Shown here: one piece after another, positions 46,464 to 55,582 of the stretch | Position numbering within the stretch: the first letter of the stretch is position 1 | Layout: every line of letters starts with the position of its first letter | Source: Aquitalea magnusonii | GTDB lineage: Bacteria > Pseudomonadota > Gammaproteobacteria > Burkholderiales > Chromobacteriaceae | NCBI RefSeq assembly: GCF_003202035.1 | Contig: NZ_QJKC01000001.1 | Location: 285,406 to 349,405 of the forward strand | Direction of reading: 5' to 3' | Length of the DNA stretch: 64,000 bases | Notes under the pieces: model-generated | Databases searched by the model: none | Told to the model about the DNA's origin: nothing | Seen by the model: the letters and a program-made list of their open reading frames with translations, nothing else | Translations under genes and position numbers: made by a program

Positions 46464-46892
46464 TCAGCCCAGATGGGTGTGGCGTTCCGGCCGGGCGCTG
46501 GTTTCCATTTCCGCCAGACCCTGCAAGATGCCGCATTCGTCCACCCCCTGCTGTTGCTGACAGCGCTGGCGCAGCGCATCCAGCTGTTGCTTGAGTTGCA
46601 GCAGCTCGGCAATGCGCTGGTCCACATGCTCGATATGCGCATCCAGCAATTCGTTCACCCCGCGGCAATCGCCGCCGGCCGTTTCCATCTGCAGCAACTG
46701 GTGGATTTCCTCGTGGGTCATGTCCAGGGCGCGGCAATTGCGTACAAAACGCAGCCGCTCCAGATGGCGCGGGCCATAGCTGCGGTAATTGTTGGCGGCA
46801 CGGTCAGCCGCCGGCAGCAGCCCTTCCTTTTCATAAAAACGCACCGTTTCCGTGGTGCAGCCGGCGTGACGCGCCAGATCGCCGATTTTCAT
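46464..46892 (-). CDS. cadR: MerR-family Cd/Pb-responsive regulator (CadR/PbrR type)
   Basis: A 142-residue MerR regulator: helix-turn-helix (MKIGDLARHAGCTTETVRFYEKEGLLP), coiled-coil dimer helix and a metal site. Metal cysteines fit the CadR/PbrR pattern with three Cys: one in GGDCRGVN at about 77 and two further on in QRCQQQQGVDECG (about 111 and 120). ZntR would have a CC pair, which is absent. GGAGGGTGGA precedes ATG 46892. It diverges from the ATPase gene it should control. Confidence 0.88.
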   Translation of the reverse strand: MKIGDLARHAGCTTETVRFYEKEGLLPAADRAANNYRSYGPRHLERLRFVRNCRALDMTHEEIHQLLQMETAGGDCRGVNELLDAHIEHVDQRIAELLQLKQQLDALRQRCQQQQGVDECGILQGLAEMETSARPERHTHLG

Positions 46893-46912
46893 TCCACCCT
46901 CCCAGCCAAGGC

Positions 46913-46943
46913 TTGACCTTGTAGTTGCTACAAGGTGTTTACT
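46913..46943 (+). promoter_or_regulatory. MerR-type operator-promoter of the Cd/Pb ATPase gene
   Basis: -35 TTGACC (46913-46918) and -10 TTTACT (46938-46943) are 19 bases apart, the over-long spacer of MerR promoters. A perfect 9-bp dyad ACCTTGTAG-TTG-CTACAAGGT (46916-46936) fills the spacer. The metal-bound regulator would untwist it and switch on the ATPase. Confidence 0.9.
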
Positions 46944-46971
46944 GTAAGCCAATGTCGCAGTGGAGACCAGC

Positions 46972-49176
46972 ATGAAACACCAACACCCCCCGCACCAGCA
47001 TGCCGGACAGCATGCCCAGCAGCACAGCTGCGGCTGCAACGGTGCAGCGGCCAGCACCCTGGCGGCGCTGCCTGCAGCACAAGGCATGGGCGAACTGCTG
47101 CGCACCCCCATCCGCATCCTGCAAATGGACTGCCCCACCGAAGAAGCACTGATCCGCAACAAGCTGGGGGGAATGCCCGGCGTGCAGGACATGGAATTCA
47201 ACCTGATGCAACGGGTATTGACGGTCAGCCATCAGCCCGCGGTATTGCCGGGCATTCTGGCAGCCCTGCGCAGCCTCGGATTTGAACCGCAAACCGGCGC
47301 CACCCCGGCCGGGCAGGCAACACAGTCCGCCGCATGGTGGCCGCTGGCCCTGGCCGGCGTGGCCGCCGCCGCCGCGGAAATCTGCAGCTGGCTCAAGCTG
47401 CCCGGCTGGCTGGCGGCCGTGCTGGCGCTGGCCGCCATTCTCAGCTGTGGCCTGGGCACCTATCAAAAGGGCTGGATTGCCCTGCGCAACCGCACCCTCA
47501 ACATCAATGCACTGATGAGTATCGCCGTCAGCGGTGCGCTGTTGCTGGGTCAATGGCCGGAAGCCGCCATGGTGATGGTGCTGTTCACCCTGGCCGAGCG
47601 CATCGAGGCACGCTCGCTGGAACGCGCACGCAATGCCATCGGCGGCCTGATGCAGCTGACGCCACCCCAGTCCATGGTGCAGCAGGCGGACGGCAGCTGG
47701 CAGAGCATGGCCGTGGCCGACATCGCCATCGGCAGCATCGTGCGGGTCGCCCCCGGCGAGCGCATCGCACTGGATGGCGTGCTGCTGGCCGGCAGCTCCA
47801 GTGTTAATCAGTCGGCCATGACCGGTGAAAGCCTGCCGGTGGAAAAAAGCGTGGGCGACAGCGTATACGCCGGCACCCTGAATGCCAGCGGCTCGTTTGA
47901 ATATCGGGTCACGGCCGCCGCCAACGACACCATGCTGGCGCGCATCATCCATGCCGTGGAACAGGCACAGGGCGCACGCGCGCCCACCCAGCGCTTTGTC
48001 GACAACTTTGCCCGCTACTACACCCCGGCCGTGTTCCTGCTGGCGCTGGCTGTTGCGCTGCTGCCGCCGTTGCTGGCTGGCGGCAACTGGCATGACTGGC
48101 TGTACAAGGCGCTGGTGCTGCTGGTCATCGCCTGCCCGTGCGCCCTGGTCATTTCCACGCCGGTCACCATCGTCAGCGGCCTGGCTGCCGCCGCCCGGCG
48201 CGGCATCCTGATCAAGGGCGGGGTCTGGCTGGAACAGGGCCGGCATTTGCGCTGGCTGGCGCTGGACAAGACCGGCACCATCACCCACGGCAAACCGGAA
48301 CAGACCGACTTTGTCGCACTGGGCGCAGCCACGCCCAGCGATTACCAGCAACTGGCGGCCAGCCTGGCCGACCGTTCCGATCACCCGGTCTCGCAAGCAC
48401 TGAGCCGCGCCGCCAGGCAGCAGGCGCTGCCGCTGTTGCCGGTGAGCCAATTCCGCGCCCTGCCCGGGCGTGGTATCCAGGGCCATATCGCCGGCCGCGA
48501 CTATCTGCTGGGCAACCAGCGGCTGCTGCAGGAAAGCGGCCACTGCCCGCCGGCACTGGCCACACGGCTGGCGGCACTGGAGGCGCAGGGCAAGAGTGTG
48601 GTGGTCTTGCTGGATGACAGCGGCGCGCTGGCCCTGTTTGCGGTGGCCGACACCATCAAGCCCGGCAGTGCGGCAGCCATGGCCGAACTGCACCAGCTGG
48701 GCGTGAAAACCCTCATGCTGAGCGGCGACAACCAGGCCAGTGCCAGCACCATCGCCAGCCTGGCCGGCATCGATGAGGCCCGCGGCAATCAGCTGCCACA
48801 GGACAAGGCCGATGCGATAGACGCCTTGTCCGGCCAGGGTCTGGTCGGCATGGTGGGCGATGGCATCAACGATGCCCCGGCCCTGGCCCGTGCCGATATC
48901 GGCTTCGCCATGGGAGCCATGGGTTCGGACACTGCCATCGAAACCGCCGACGTGGCCCTGATGGACGATGATCTGGCCAAGATCCCGGCTTTTGTGCGCC
49001 TGTCACGCGCCACCCACGCCATTCTGGTGCAAAACATCGCCCTGGCACTGGGCATCAAGGCAGTTTTCCTGCTGCTGACCCTGTTTGGCATGGGCAGCAT
49101 GTGGATGGCGGTGTTCGCCGATGTGGGTGCCAGCCTGCTGGTAGTGGGCAACGGCCTGCGTTTGCTGCGCAAATAA
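46972..49176 (+). CDS. cadA: Cd2+/Pb2+/Zn2+-exporting P-type ATPase (CadA/ZntA family)
   Basis: P1B-type ATPase of 734 residues that pumps divalent soft metals out of the cytosol. The N-terminus is His-rich (KHQHPPHQHAGQHAQQHS), followed by the divalent-metal motif MDCPTEE that marks Zn/Cd/Pb pumps. Membrane CPC (VIACPCALVISTP), DKTGTITHG, SDHPVSQAL and VGDGINDAPALA are all present. ATG 46972 has GGAG 8 bases upstream. Divergent from its MerR-type regulator and 29 bases from the operator. Confidence 0.93.
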   Translation: MKHQHPPHQHAGQHAQQHSCGCNGAAASTLAALPAAQGMGELLRTPIRILQMDCPTEEALIRNKLGGMPGVQDMEFNLMQRVLTVSHQPAVLPGILAALRSLGFEPQTGATPAGQATQSAAWWPLALAGVAAAAAEICSWLKLPGWLAAVLALAAILSCGLGTYQKGWIALRNRTLNINALMSIAVSGALLLGQWPEAAMVMVLFTLAERIEARSLERARNAIGGLMQLTPPQSMVQQADGSWQSMAVADIAIGSIVRVAPGERIALDGVLLAGSSSVNQSAMTGESLPVEKSVGDSVYAGTLNASGSFEYRVTAAANDTMLARIIHAVEQAQGARAPTQRFVDNFARYYTPAVFLLALAVALLPPLLAGGNWHDWLYKALVLLVIACPCALVISTPVTIVSGLAAAARRGILIKGGVWLEQGRHLRWLALDKTGTITHGKPEQTDFVALGAATPSDYQQLAASLADRSDHPVSQALSRAARQQALPLLPVSQFRALPGRGIQGHIAGRDYLLGNQRLLQESGHCPPALATRLAALEAQGKSVVVLLDDSGALALFAVADTIKPGSAAAMAELHQLGVKTLMLSGDNQASASTIASLAGIDEARGNQLPQDKADAIDALSGQGLVGMVGDGINDAPALARADIGFAMGAMGSDTAIETADVALMDDDLAKIPAFVRLSRATHAILVQNIALALGIKAVFLLLTLFGMGSMWMAVFADVGASLLVVGNGLRLLRK

Positions 49177-49309
49177 GGCGGACGACGGGCGGCTGCATCA
49201 GGCCAGGCATATTGTTTGCTTTGACCGTGACAGAAACGCTTCCACCACCCCGGAAGCGTGCCGTCCGCTCCCACCCCGATGCGGTACGGCTTGCCCGCAG
49301 GAGCCAGAC

Positions 49310-49867
49310 ATGACATCCGACATCCCGCTTACCTTGCTGATTACCCGTCGCATCGACCCGACCCGCCATGCCGAATTTCACCAGTGGATCCGCCACGGCG
49401 AAGCCCTTGCCAGCCAGGCGCCAGGCTATCTGGGCTCGGGCCTGCTGTCGCCCCCGCCGGGCGACGACTGCTGGCAGATCCTGTTCCGCTTCGCCAGCCA
49501 GTCCAGCCTGGATGCCTGGGCGGCCAGCGCCGCACGCCGGCACTGGCTGCAAGAGGGCGCCGGGCTGATCCGGCACAGCCAGGTGCATTGCGCCCGCGGG
49601 CTGGACAGCTGGTTCGGCCTGCAGCCGCCACCGCGCTGGAAGCAGGCGGTGATGATCTGGCTGGCCTTCTTTCCGGTTTCACTCAGCTTCAACCTGCTGC
49701 TGGGCGAACAGCTGGCCGCCCTGCCGCTGGTGCTGCGCGTGCTGTGCAGCACCCTGCTGCTGACGCCGGCCATGGTGTTCTGCTTCATCCCGCTGTGCAG
49801 CCGCCTGCTGCGCAACTGGCTGCAGGGCAAGAGCCAGCGCGCGCCGGCACTGGCCGGGGAACACTGA
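49310..49867 (+). CDS. ABM-domain protein with membrane tail
   Basis: A 185-residue protein: an N-terminal antibiotic-biosynthesis-monooxygenase (ABM)-like ferredoxin fold (LLITRRIDPTRHAEFHQW, GYLGSGLLSP, FRFASQSSLDAWAAS), then two hydrophobic helices (VMIWLAFFPVSLSFNLLLG and VLRVLCSTLLLTPAMVFCFI). Such two-part proteins are common and uncharacterised; a membrane-bound oxygenase or sensor is possible. AGGAG precedes ATG 49310. It stands alone between the metal ATPase and the FIST operon. Confidence 0.82.
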   Translation: MTSDIPLTLLITRRIDPTRHAEFHQWIRHGEALASQAPGYLGSGLLSPPPGDDCWQILFRFASQSSLDAWAASAARRHWLQEGAGLIRHSQVHCARGLDSWFGLQPPPRWKQAVMIWLAFFPVSLSFNLLLGEQLAALPLVLRVLCSTLLLTPAMVFCFIPLCSRLLRNWLQGKSQRAPALAGEH

Positions 49868-50001
49868 ACCACCGCGGCAGGGGATTGCGCCGGCCGGTTT
49901 TTCTCAGCATTTATTGTGCAAAACGGTCGGAAACAGCGATGACCTCGTTTATGATAAGGCTATCGCTCGCAAGAGCAGCTTACTGATCGAAAGCCCCACC
50001 G

Positions 50002-51156
50002 ATGAACGCCCCCTGGCACAGCCCGCTGGATAGCGGACAGCTGGAAATGCAATTACGTCAATGGCAATCCAGCCATCCCGGCCAGCAATTGCTGGCGCTG
50101 GTAGCAGAGTCCGATCAACAGCAGCTGCCCCTGCTGCAAACCTGCTGCCTGCATCTGGGCATCGGTCTGGCCGGTGGCATTTTTCCGCGCCTGCTGGACG
50201 GTCAGGGCTTTCTGCCCGGCGGGGCCTGGCTGCTGCCCCATGCCTCACCGGCCGATGCCGCCCTGCTTGGCATCCACCCTGACCGTGGAGCGGCCACGGC
50301 CGCCCGCCAGATGGCCGACCAGGTGCTGCACATGCTGCAACAATGGCCGGCAGCACAGGGCAAGCCTACGCTGTTCATGCTGTTCGACGCCATGCTGCCG
50401 GACATTGCCTCCATCCTGGACGAGCTCTACCTGCTGCTGGCCGATCAGGTGTACTACGGCGGCGTGAATGCCGGCAGCGAGAGCTTCCAGCCCATGCCCT
50501 GCCTGTTCGATCAGCATCACACCATCGGCCATGGCGTGCTGTGCCTGCTGCTGCCCTCCTCCGCCAATCCGGTGATTGCCCACGGCTATGCCGCACCACA
50601 GCAAACCACCTGCGCCACCGCCACCGCCGGCAACCGCATCTTCCAGATCGACTGGCGGCCGGCCTTCGACAGTTACCGGCAGATGGTGCAAGAACAGTTT
50701 GGCGCCGAGCTGACCCGGGAAAACTTCTACTCCTTTGGCGTGCACTTTCCGCTGGGGGTGGTGCTGGCCAACCAGCAGGTACTGATCCGCGTGCCGGTGG
50801 CACTGGAAGACGACGGTTCGGTGTTCTGCGTGGGCGAGGTACCGGAAAATGCCCTGCTGATCATGCTGCAGGCCCCGTCAGAACCAGGGACTGAGTGCGT
50901 GGACAGCATTGTGGACGGCTTGCGCCAGCGCCATGGCGAGATCAGCCAGCAGCCATTGCTGGGCTTTTACTGTGCCGGTCGCAGCATGCACTTCGGGCCG
51001 GCGGCGCTGGAGGAAATCAGCCATTTGCAGGCCAGCAGCGCGGCAGCGCCGCTGGTGGGTGCGCTGACGCTGGGTGAAATCGCCAGCCTGCAGGAATGGG
51101 GTTATCCGCTGTTTCACAATGCCAGCATCCTGTGCAGCCTGTGGCGGTCGGCATGA
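50002..51156 (+). CDS. FIST-domain sensor protein
   Basis: A 384-residue cytosolic protein with FIST_N (about 35-210; GGIFPRLLDG, LFDAMLPDIASILDEL, VYYGGVNAGS) and FIST_C (about 225-370; RENFYSFGVHFPLG, LLGFYCAGRSMHFG). FIST domains are predicted ligand sensors found beside kinases and c-di-GMP enzymes. The next gene starts within its stop codon (ATGA), so it is translated together with an HD-GYP protein and probably informs it. No membrane segment. Confidence 0.88.
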   Translation: MNAPWHSPLDSGQLEMQLRQWQSSHPGQQLLALVAESDQQQLPLLQTCCLHLGIGLAGGIFPRLLDGQGFLPGGAWLLPHASPADAALLGIHPDRGAATAARQMADQVLHMLQQWPAAQGKPTLFMLFDAMLPDIASILDELYLLLADQVYYGGVNAGSESFQPMPCLFDQHHTIGHGVLCLLLPSSANPVIAHGYAAPQQTTCATATAGNRIFQIDWRPAFDSYRQMVQEQFGAELTRENFYSFGVHFPLGVVLANQQVLIRVPVALEDDGSVFCVGEVPENALLIMLQAPSEPGTECVDSIVDGLRQRHGEISQQPLLGFYCAGRSMHFGPAALEEISHLQASSAAAPLVGALTLGEIASLQEWGYPLFHNASILCSLWRSA

Positions 51157-52640
51157 ACAAGGACCAGTTGCTGGCCGTACTGTACGACCTGTCGCTCACC
51201 ATCGGGCGCGAGGTGACGGTGGATGCCCTGCTCACCAAGGTGGTACAACGCCTGCTCTACCATACCGGCTGCCCCACCGGGCTGGTGCTCGGCCATCCGC
51301 TAGGGCTGGATGCCGGCCATGGCCGCGTGCTGAAGGTGATCGGCGACCACCTGCTGCAACAGCAGCAAGGAGAAGACATCGCCCTGCCGCCGGGCCTGCT
51401 GGGCCGCACCATCCGTTCCGATCTTCCCCAGGCACTGCTGCAAGACTTCACCGGCCAGCCGCGCTACCAGTGCGGCCTGCGCCTGCCGCTGGACCCGCAG
51501 CACACCATCCTGCTGCTGGCCCCGACACCGCTGCTGCAGCAACTGCCGCTGGAGCATGTTTTTCCACCCGTGCTGGCCAATCTGTCACGCGCCATCAAGC
51601 TGTGCCAGGACAGCGAACAACTGGCCGAAACCATGCAGCGCGAACGCAATCAGGCCAAGGCCGCGCTCAACCGTGCGCTACGCTTCAACCAGGCCCTGCT
51701 CAAGGCCATTCCCATCGCCGTGTTCTACAAGGATGCGCAGGGGCGCTACCTCGGTTGCAATCCGGCCTTCAGCCGCACCGTGGGCATGCAGGCCGAGGAC
51801 ATCATCGGCAAACTGCCGGCAGAAGTCTGGCCGGCCGAGCTGGCCGCCATGTTCGCCCAGAAAGACAGCGAGCTGATCACCACCCGCCAGCCACAACTGT
51901 TCGAATACATGATAAGCAGCCAGCAAGGCAAGCTGATGGATGTGGTCTACGCCAAGGACCTGTTCTACGACGATGACAACCAGATTGGCGGCATCATCGG
52001 CGCCTTCATCGACATCAGCGCGCGCAAGCAGGCGGAAGAGTCGCTGCGCCAGTCGCTGATCCAGGCCATCAGCGCCCTGTCCTCGGCCATGGTGCACCGC
52101 GACCTGAGCACGGCCGGCCACGAAGTGCGGGTCAGCGACCTGGCCGTGGCCATCGGCCGCCAGCTGCAGCTGGGTGCCGAACAGCTGGAAGGGCTGGGGC
52201 TGGCGGCCATGGTGCACGATATCGGCCAGATCCAGATTCCCTCGGAAATCCTCACCCGGCCGCGCCGCCTCAATCATGAAGAATTCGAGCTGGTGAAAAT
52301 GCATGCCGAAGCCGGGCATGAAATCCTCAAGGACATCCACTTCCCCTGGCCCATTGCCGACATCGCCTGGCAGCACCATGAAAACATGGACGGCAGCGGC
52401 TACCCGCGCGGCCTCGCCGGCAGCGACATCCTGCTGGAGGCACGCATCATCCATGTCGCCGACAGCATGGAGGCCATGCTGTCGCATCGCCCCTTCCGCC
52501 GCCAGCTGGGCCTGGAGCAGGCGATAGCGCAATTGCAACAACACCGTGGCAGCATCTACGACCCGGATGTGGTCGATGCCTGCCTCAGCCTGTTTCTCGA
52601 GCAGGGCTACCAGCTACCGGACAGCAAAAGAAAAAACTGA
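51153..52640 (+). CDS. PAS and HD-GYP protein, c-di-GMP phosphodiesterase-like
   Basis: A 495-residue protein: a GAF-like N-terminus (about 1-150), a coiled segment, PAS (about 175-295) and HD-GYP (about 300-490). The HD pair is His355-Asp356, the HHE motif is 408-410 and GYP is 416-418. The usual HDxGK reads HDIGQ, so the conserved Lys is Gln359, and activity is uncertain. Starts within the FIST stop codon (ATGA) and ends 2 bases before a second HD-GYP gene. Confidence 0.92.
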   Translation: MNKDQLLAVLYDLSLTIGREVTVDALLTKVVQRLLYHTGCPTGLVLGHPLGLDAGHGRVLKVIGDHLLQQQQGEDIALPPGLLGRTIRSDLPQALLQDFTGQPRYQCGLRLPLDPQHTILLLAPTPLLQQLPLEHVFPPVLANLSRAIKLCQDSEQLAETMQRERNQAKAALNRALRFNQALLKAIPIAVFYKDAQGRYLGCNPAFSRTVGMQAEDIIGKLPAEVWPAELAAMFAQKDSELITTRQPQLFEYMISSQQGKLMDVVYAKDLFYDDDNQIGGIIGAFIDISARKQAEESLRQSLIQAISALSSAMVHRDLSTAGHEVRVSDLAVAIGRQLQLGAEQLEGLGLAAMVHDIGQIQIPSEILTRPRRLNHEEFELVKMHAEAGHEILKDIHFPWPIADIAWQHHENMDGSGYPRGLAGSDILLEARIIHVADSMEAMLSHRPFRRQLGLEQAIAQLQQHRGSIYDPDVVDACLSLFLEQGYQLPDSKRKN

Positions 52641-52642
52641 TC

Positions 52643-54211
52643 ATGTCCCTCCCCACCGCCCACTCGCCGCTAGGCGCCTGCACGCTGCAGGCGCTGATCC
52701 GCCAATTGCCCGACCGCGTCGTGGTCAAGGACCGCAACTCGACCTTCATCGCCTGCAACCAGCGCTTTGCCGATGATCTGGGCCTGAGCGTCGACGCCAT
52801 CAGCGGCAAAAGCGATTTCGACTTCTTCCCACCGCAACTGGCTGCGCGCTACCAGGCCGATGATCACCAGGTCATCAGCACGGGCCAGGGCATCACCCTG
52901 CAGGAGCCAGGCATGTTCGCCGGCAGCCCCGGCTGGCTGGAAACCAGCAAATCACCGATTTTCGATGCGACTGGCCAGTGCATCGGGCTGACGGTGATCA
53001 TCCGCGACATCAGCCAGCAGTTGCGCGACATCGACGAAATGCGCCGCCAGTCGTGGGCGGTGCAGGCCAATAGCCGCACCAATCAGGCGCTGGTGCAGGC
53101 GCAGGATGAAGGCGAGCTGCTGCAGGCGGTATGCGAGGCCATCGTGGCCGACCAGCGCTATCAGCTGGCACTGATCTGCGGCATCAGCAATGTGCAGCAA
53201 AAGCAGCTGCAAGTGCTGGCCTGCGCCGGCAGCGCCCGTGGCTATGCCGAACAGCTGCAGGTCAGCTGGGACGAAAACCAGCCCAGCGGCCGCGGGCCTA
53301 TCGGCCACTGCATCCGCCTGGGCAGCACGGTCAGCCTGGGCGAACTGCAGCAACAGCCGCAGTTCCAGCCCTGGCAAGCGGCGGTGCGCCAGTTCGGCCT
53401 GCAAGCCATCGTCGCCATCCCGCTGGTGGCCGGCCCGGACCTGATCGGCGCGCTGGCGGTATACGCCGGCGAGGCACAATCGTTTGGTCCGGTGGAAGTG
53501 CAGGTATTCGAAGAACTCACCCGCAATGTGCAGTTTGGCATCCAGTCGCGGCGTACCCAGGTGGCCTACCAGCAGTCATTGCAGGAGCAGGCCAGCCAGG
53601 CGCAGGTGCTGGAAAAGGCACTGGAAAACGCACTGGCGGCCATTGCCTCGGTGCTGGAGCAACGCGACCCCTATACCGCCGGCCACCAGAAGCATGTCGC
53701 CGAGCTGGCCGTGCTGATCGGACAGGAAATGGGTTTGCCAGCCGAGCAGCTGCGCGGGCTGTACCTGAGCGGCGTGGTGCACGACCTGGGCAAGATCGAG
53801 GTGCCGGCGGAAATCCTCAGCAAGCCCAGCCGGCTGCATCCGGTGGAGTTTGCCCTGGTCAAGCGCCATCCGGATGTGGCCTACAACATCCTGAAAAACA
53901 TCGACTTTCCCTGGCCCATCGCCGACATCATCCGCCAGCATCACGAATTCATGGACGGCTCGGGCTATCCGCTGGGTTTGTGTGGCGACGCCATCCTGCC
54001 GGCAGCGCGCATTCTCACCGTGGCCGACATAGTCGAATCCATGTCGTCCGACCGCCCCTACCGCGCGGCCCTGGGCATCGAACAGGCCATTGCCCAGATC
54101 CGGCTGATGCGCGGGGTGCAACTGGACCCGCTAGTGGTCGATGCCTGCATCCGCGTACTGGAACGGGGCGCCTTCACCCCGCATCTGCTGTCGCTGGAAG
54201 ACAATATCTGA
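52643..54211 (+). CDS. PAS-GAF-HD-GYP c-di-GMP phosphodiesterase
   Basis: A 522-residue cytosolic protein: PAS (about 12-130), GAF (about 155-305), a short coiled coil, HD-GYP (about 325-515). The full signature is present: HDLGK at 380-384, HHEFMDGSGYP at 433-443. It is likely active, unlike the HD-GYP partner just upstream with its Lys-to-Gln change. Third gene of the FIST operon; no hairpin terminator is evident in the 80 bases after it. Confidence 0.93.
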   Translation: MSLPTAHSPLGACTLQALIRQLPDRVVVKDRNSTFIACNQRFADDLGLSVDAISGKSDFDFFPPQLAARYQADDHQVISTGQGITLQEPGMFAGSPGWLETSKSPIFDATGQCIGLTVIIRDISQQLRDIDEMRRQSWAVQANSRTNQALVQAQDEGELLQAVCEAIVADQRYQLALICGISNVQQKQLQVLACAGSARGYAEQLQVSWDENQPSGRGPIGHCIRLGSTVSLGELQQQPQFQPWQAAVRQFGLQAIVAIPLVAGPDLIGALAVYAGEAQSFGPVEVQVFEELTRNVQFGIQSRRTQVAYQQSLQEQASQAQVLEKALENALAAIASVLEQRDPYTAGHQKHVAELAVLIGQEMGLPAEQLRGLYLSGVVHDLGKIEVPAEILSKPSRLHPVEFALVKRHPDVAYNILKNIDFPWPIADIIRQHHEFMDGSGYPLGLCGDAILPAARILTVADIVESMSSDRPYRAALGIEQAIAQIRLMRGVQLDPLVVDACIRVLERGAFTPHLLSLEDNI

Positions 54212-54291
54212 GCCGCCAGCCGCCGCGGCACACCCGCCAGGACGGCAAGCAGCCTGCCGCCAGCCCGGACCTGCGACGGCAGCGAGCACGC

Positions 54292-55389
54292 TTACTGGTA
54301 GGACCTGGCCGGCTGCAGATGCTGACGCACATTGCCAGTCCAGCCCTTGCTGCCATACAAATTCAGCCGCTGGATCACCTTGGTCTGCTTGAGCCGGCCA
54401 AAATCAAGCTGCGGCAAATCCAGCCATACCGGGCTGATGGATGAGGCCGACAGAAAGCTGTAGCGCAGGTTCTTCATGTCAGCCGTGGTGTTGAAATAGG
54501 TTCCCGGACCACGGTTTTCTGCCGGATAGCGCGAATACGGCTCGTAGGCTTTCTCTACCGACACATCGAGTGGATCCGCCATCAGCCCAATCGGCATGGC
54601 GACACTGTGCATGATGGATGACAGAAAACCGCGCGCTTCCTCGACATTATCAGGACGCGGCAATGATTTGAGCAGCCAGTTGGCACGCACCAGCCGCGCA
54701 TCGGCCTGCCAGCCGGTGGGGATGGTCTCTGCATTGGCGGCAGCATATTTCTTTTCCAGCTTGAGCATGCTGTCGTAATCAGGCGGATTGGTCAGCACGG
54801 TAAACTTGCGGCCATGATGGATGACGGTTTCGCCATTGACGATTTCGATAATGGCCGAGTCGCCGCTGGCGTCTTCAATGGCTATGTGCTTGGTATCGGA
54901 TGCATAGTCGATGGGCAGCCGCTTCGGTTCCAGCCGTACCGCGCGGATGGCAGCAACCGCCTCGGCCACGGTGGCGTGATTGTCCAGGATGAAACTGACC
55001 CAGTGGCTGCTTTCCAGCACCGGCTTGGCCGGCTTGCCCGGCTGCTGCTTTTCCTCCCCGCCGGTAAAGTACAAGGTATGTGCCACCAGGCCTTTTTCGT
55101 TCATGCCGTCCATGGGAAAGACATTGTCGGCATAGACGGCCACGCTGCCATAGCGGGCGGTCCAGCGCGCGGCATGGGGGGCATTGTCACCGGTCGCACC
55201 GACACGGGCGATACCGCGCGGACTCACCACCAGCGTAGGGCTCACCGGCCCGAAAAAATCCAGATTGCGCGAACTGAGCATATAGCCCGGCTGGGTATTC
55301 CACAGTACGCGGGTACAGGCATCTGCCGTGCTAAACAGGGTAAGGGTCAGTGAGCTGGCCAGAACGGCCTTGGCAAAAGCAAATGACAT
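54292..55389 (-). CDS. Exported Ntn-hydrolase, choloylglycine/penicillin V acylase family
   Basis: Linear-amide C-N hydrolase of 365 residues. The signal peptide ends ...FSTADA just before CTRVLWN, so signal-peptidase cleavage would expose the catalytic N-terminal Cys. The active-site Arg and Asp are in LSSRNLDFF, and NEKGLVAHTLYF follows. Family members cut bile salts, penicillin V or acyl-homoserine lactones; which applies here is not known. GGGAG precedes ATG 55389. A hairpin lies in its leader. Confidence 0.9.
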   Translation of the reverse strand: MSFAFAKAVLASSLTLTLFSTADACTRVLWNTQPGYMLSSRNLDFFGPVSPTLVVSPRGIARVGATGDNAPHAARWTARYGSVAVYADNVFPMDGMNEKGLVAHTLYFTGGEEKQQPGKPAKPVLESSHWVSFILDNHATVAEAVAAIRAVRLEPKRLPIDYASDTKHIAIEDASGDSAIIEIVNGETVIHHGRKFTVLTNPPDYDSMLKLEKKYAAANAETIPTGWQADARLVRANWLLKSLPRPDNVEEARGFLSSIMHSVAMPIGLMADPLDVSVEKAYEPYSRYPAENRGPGTYFNTTADMKNLRYSFLSASSISPVWLDLPQLDFGRLKQTKVIQRLNLYGSKGWTGNVRQHLQPARSYQ

Positions 55390-55410
55390 GAAAACTCCCG
55401 GATTGAGTAG

Positions 55411-55441
55411 GTATCGCGCACAAATCGTGCGCTTGCGATAC
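55411..55441. repeat. Hairpin in the leader of the Ntn-hydrolase gene
   Basis: GTATCGC (55411-55417) pairs with GCGATAC (55435-55441), with inner GCAC/GTGC and a small bulge. It lies 22 bases upstream of the start codon, and no T run follows. It may be an operator or an mRNA structure. The surrounding 193-base gap has no gene. Confidence 0.45.
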
Positions 55442-55582
55442 GGGTGATCAGTCTAGGGAGGGCCCTTCAGGGCGGGCAATGTCATGCAATCCGGTTTGTT
55501 CACTGGAAAATTCGCATTCCCGGCAGCCACATGCAGCGCAGCGGAAAAACCGCGACCGGGCAGGGACGCATGCCCTGCCCGC

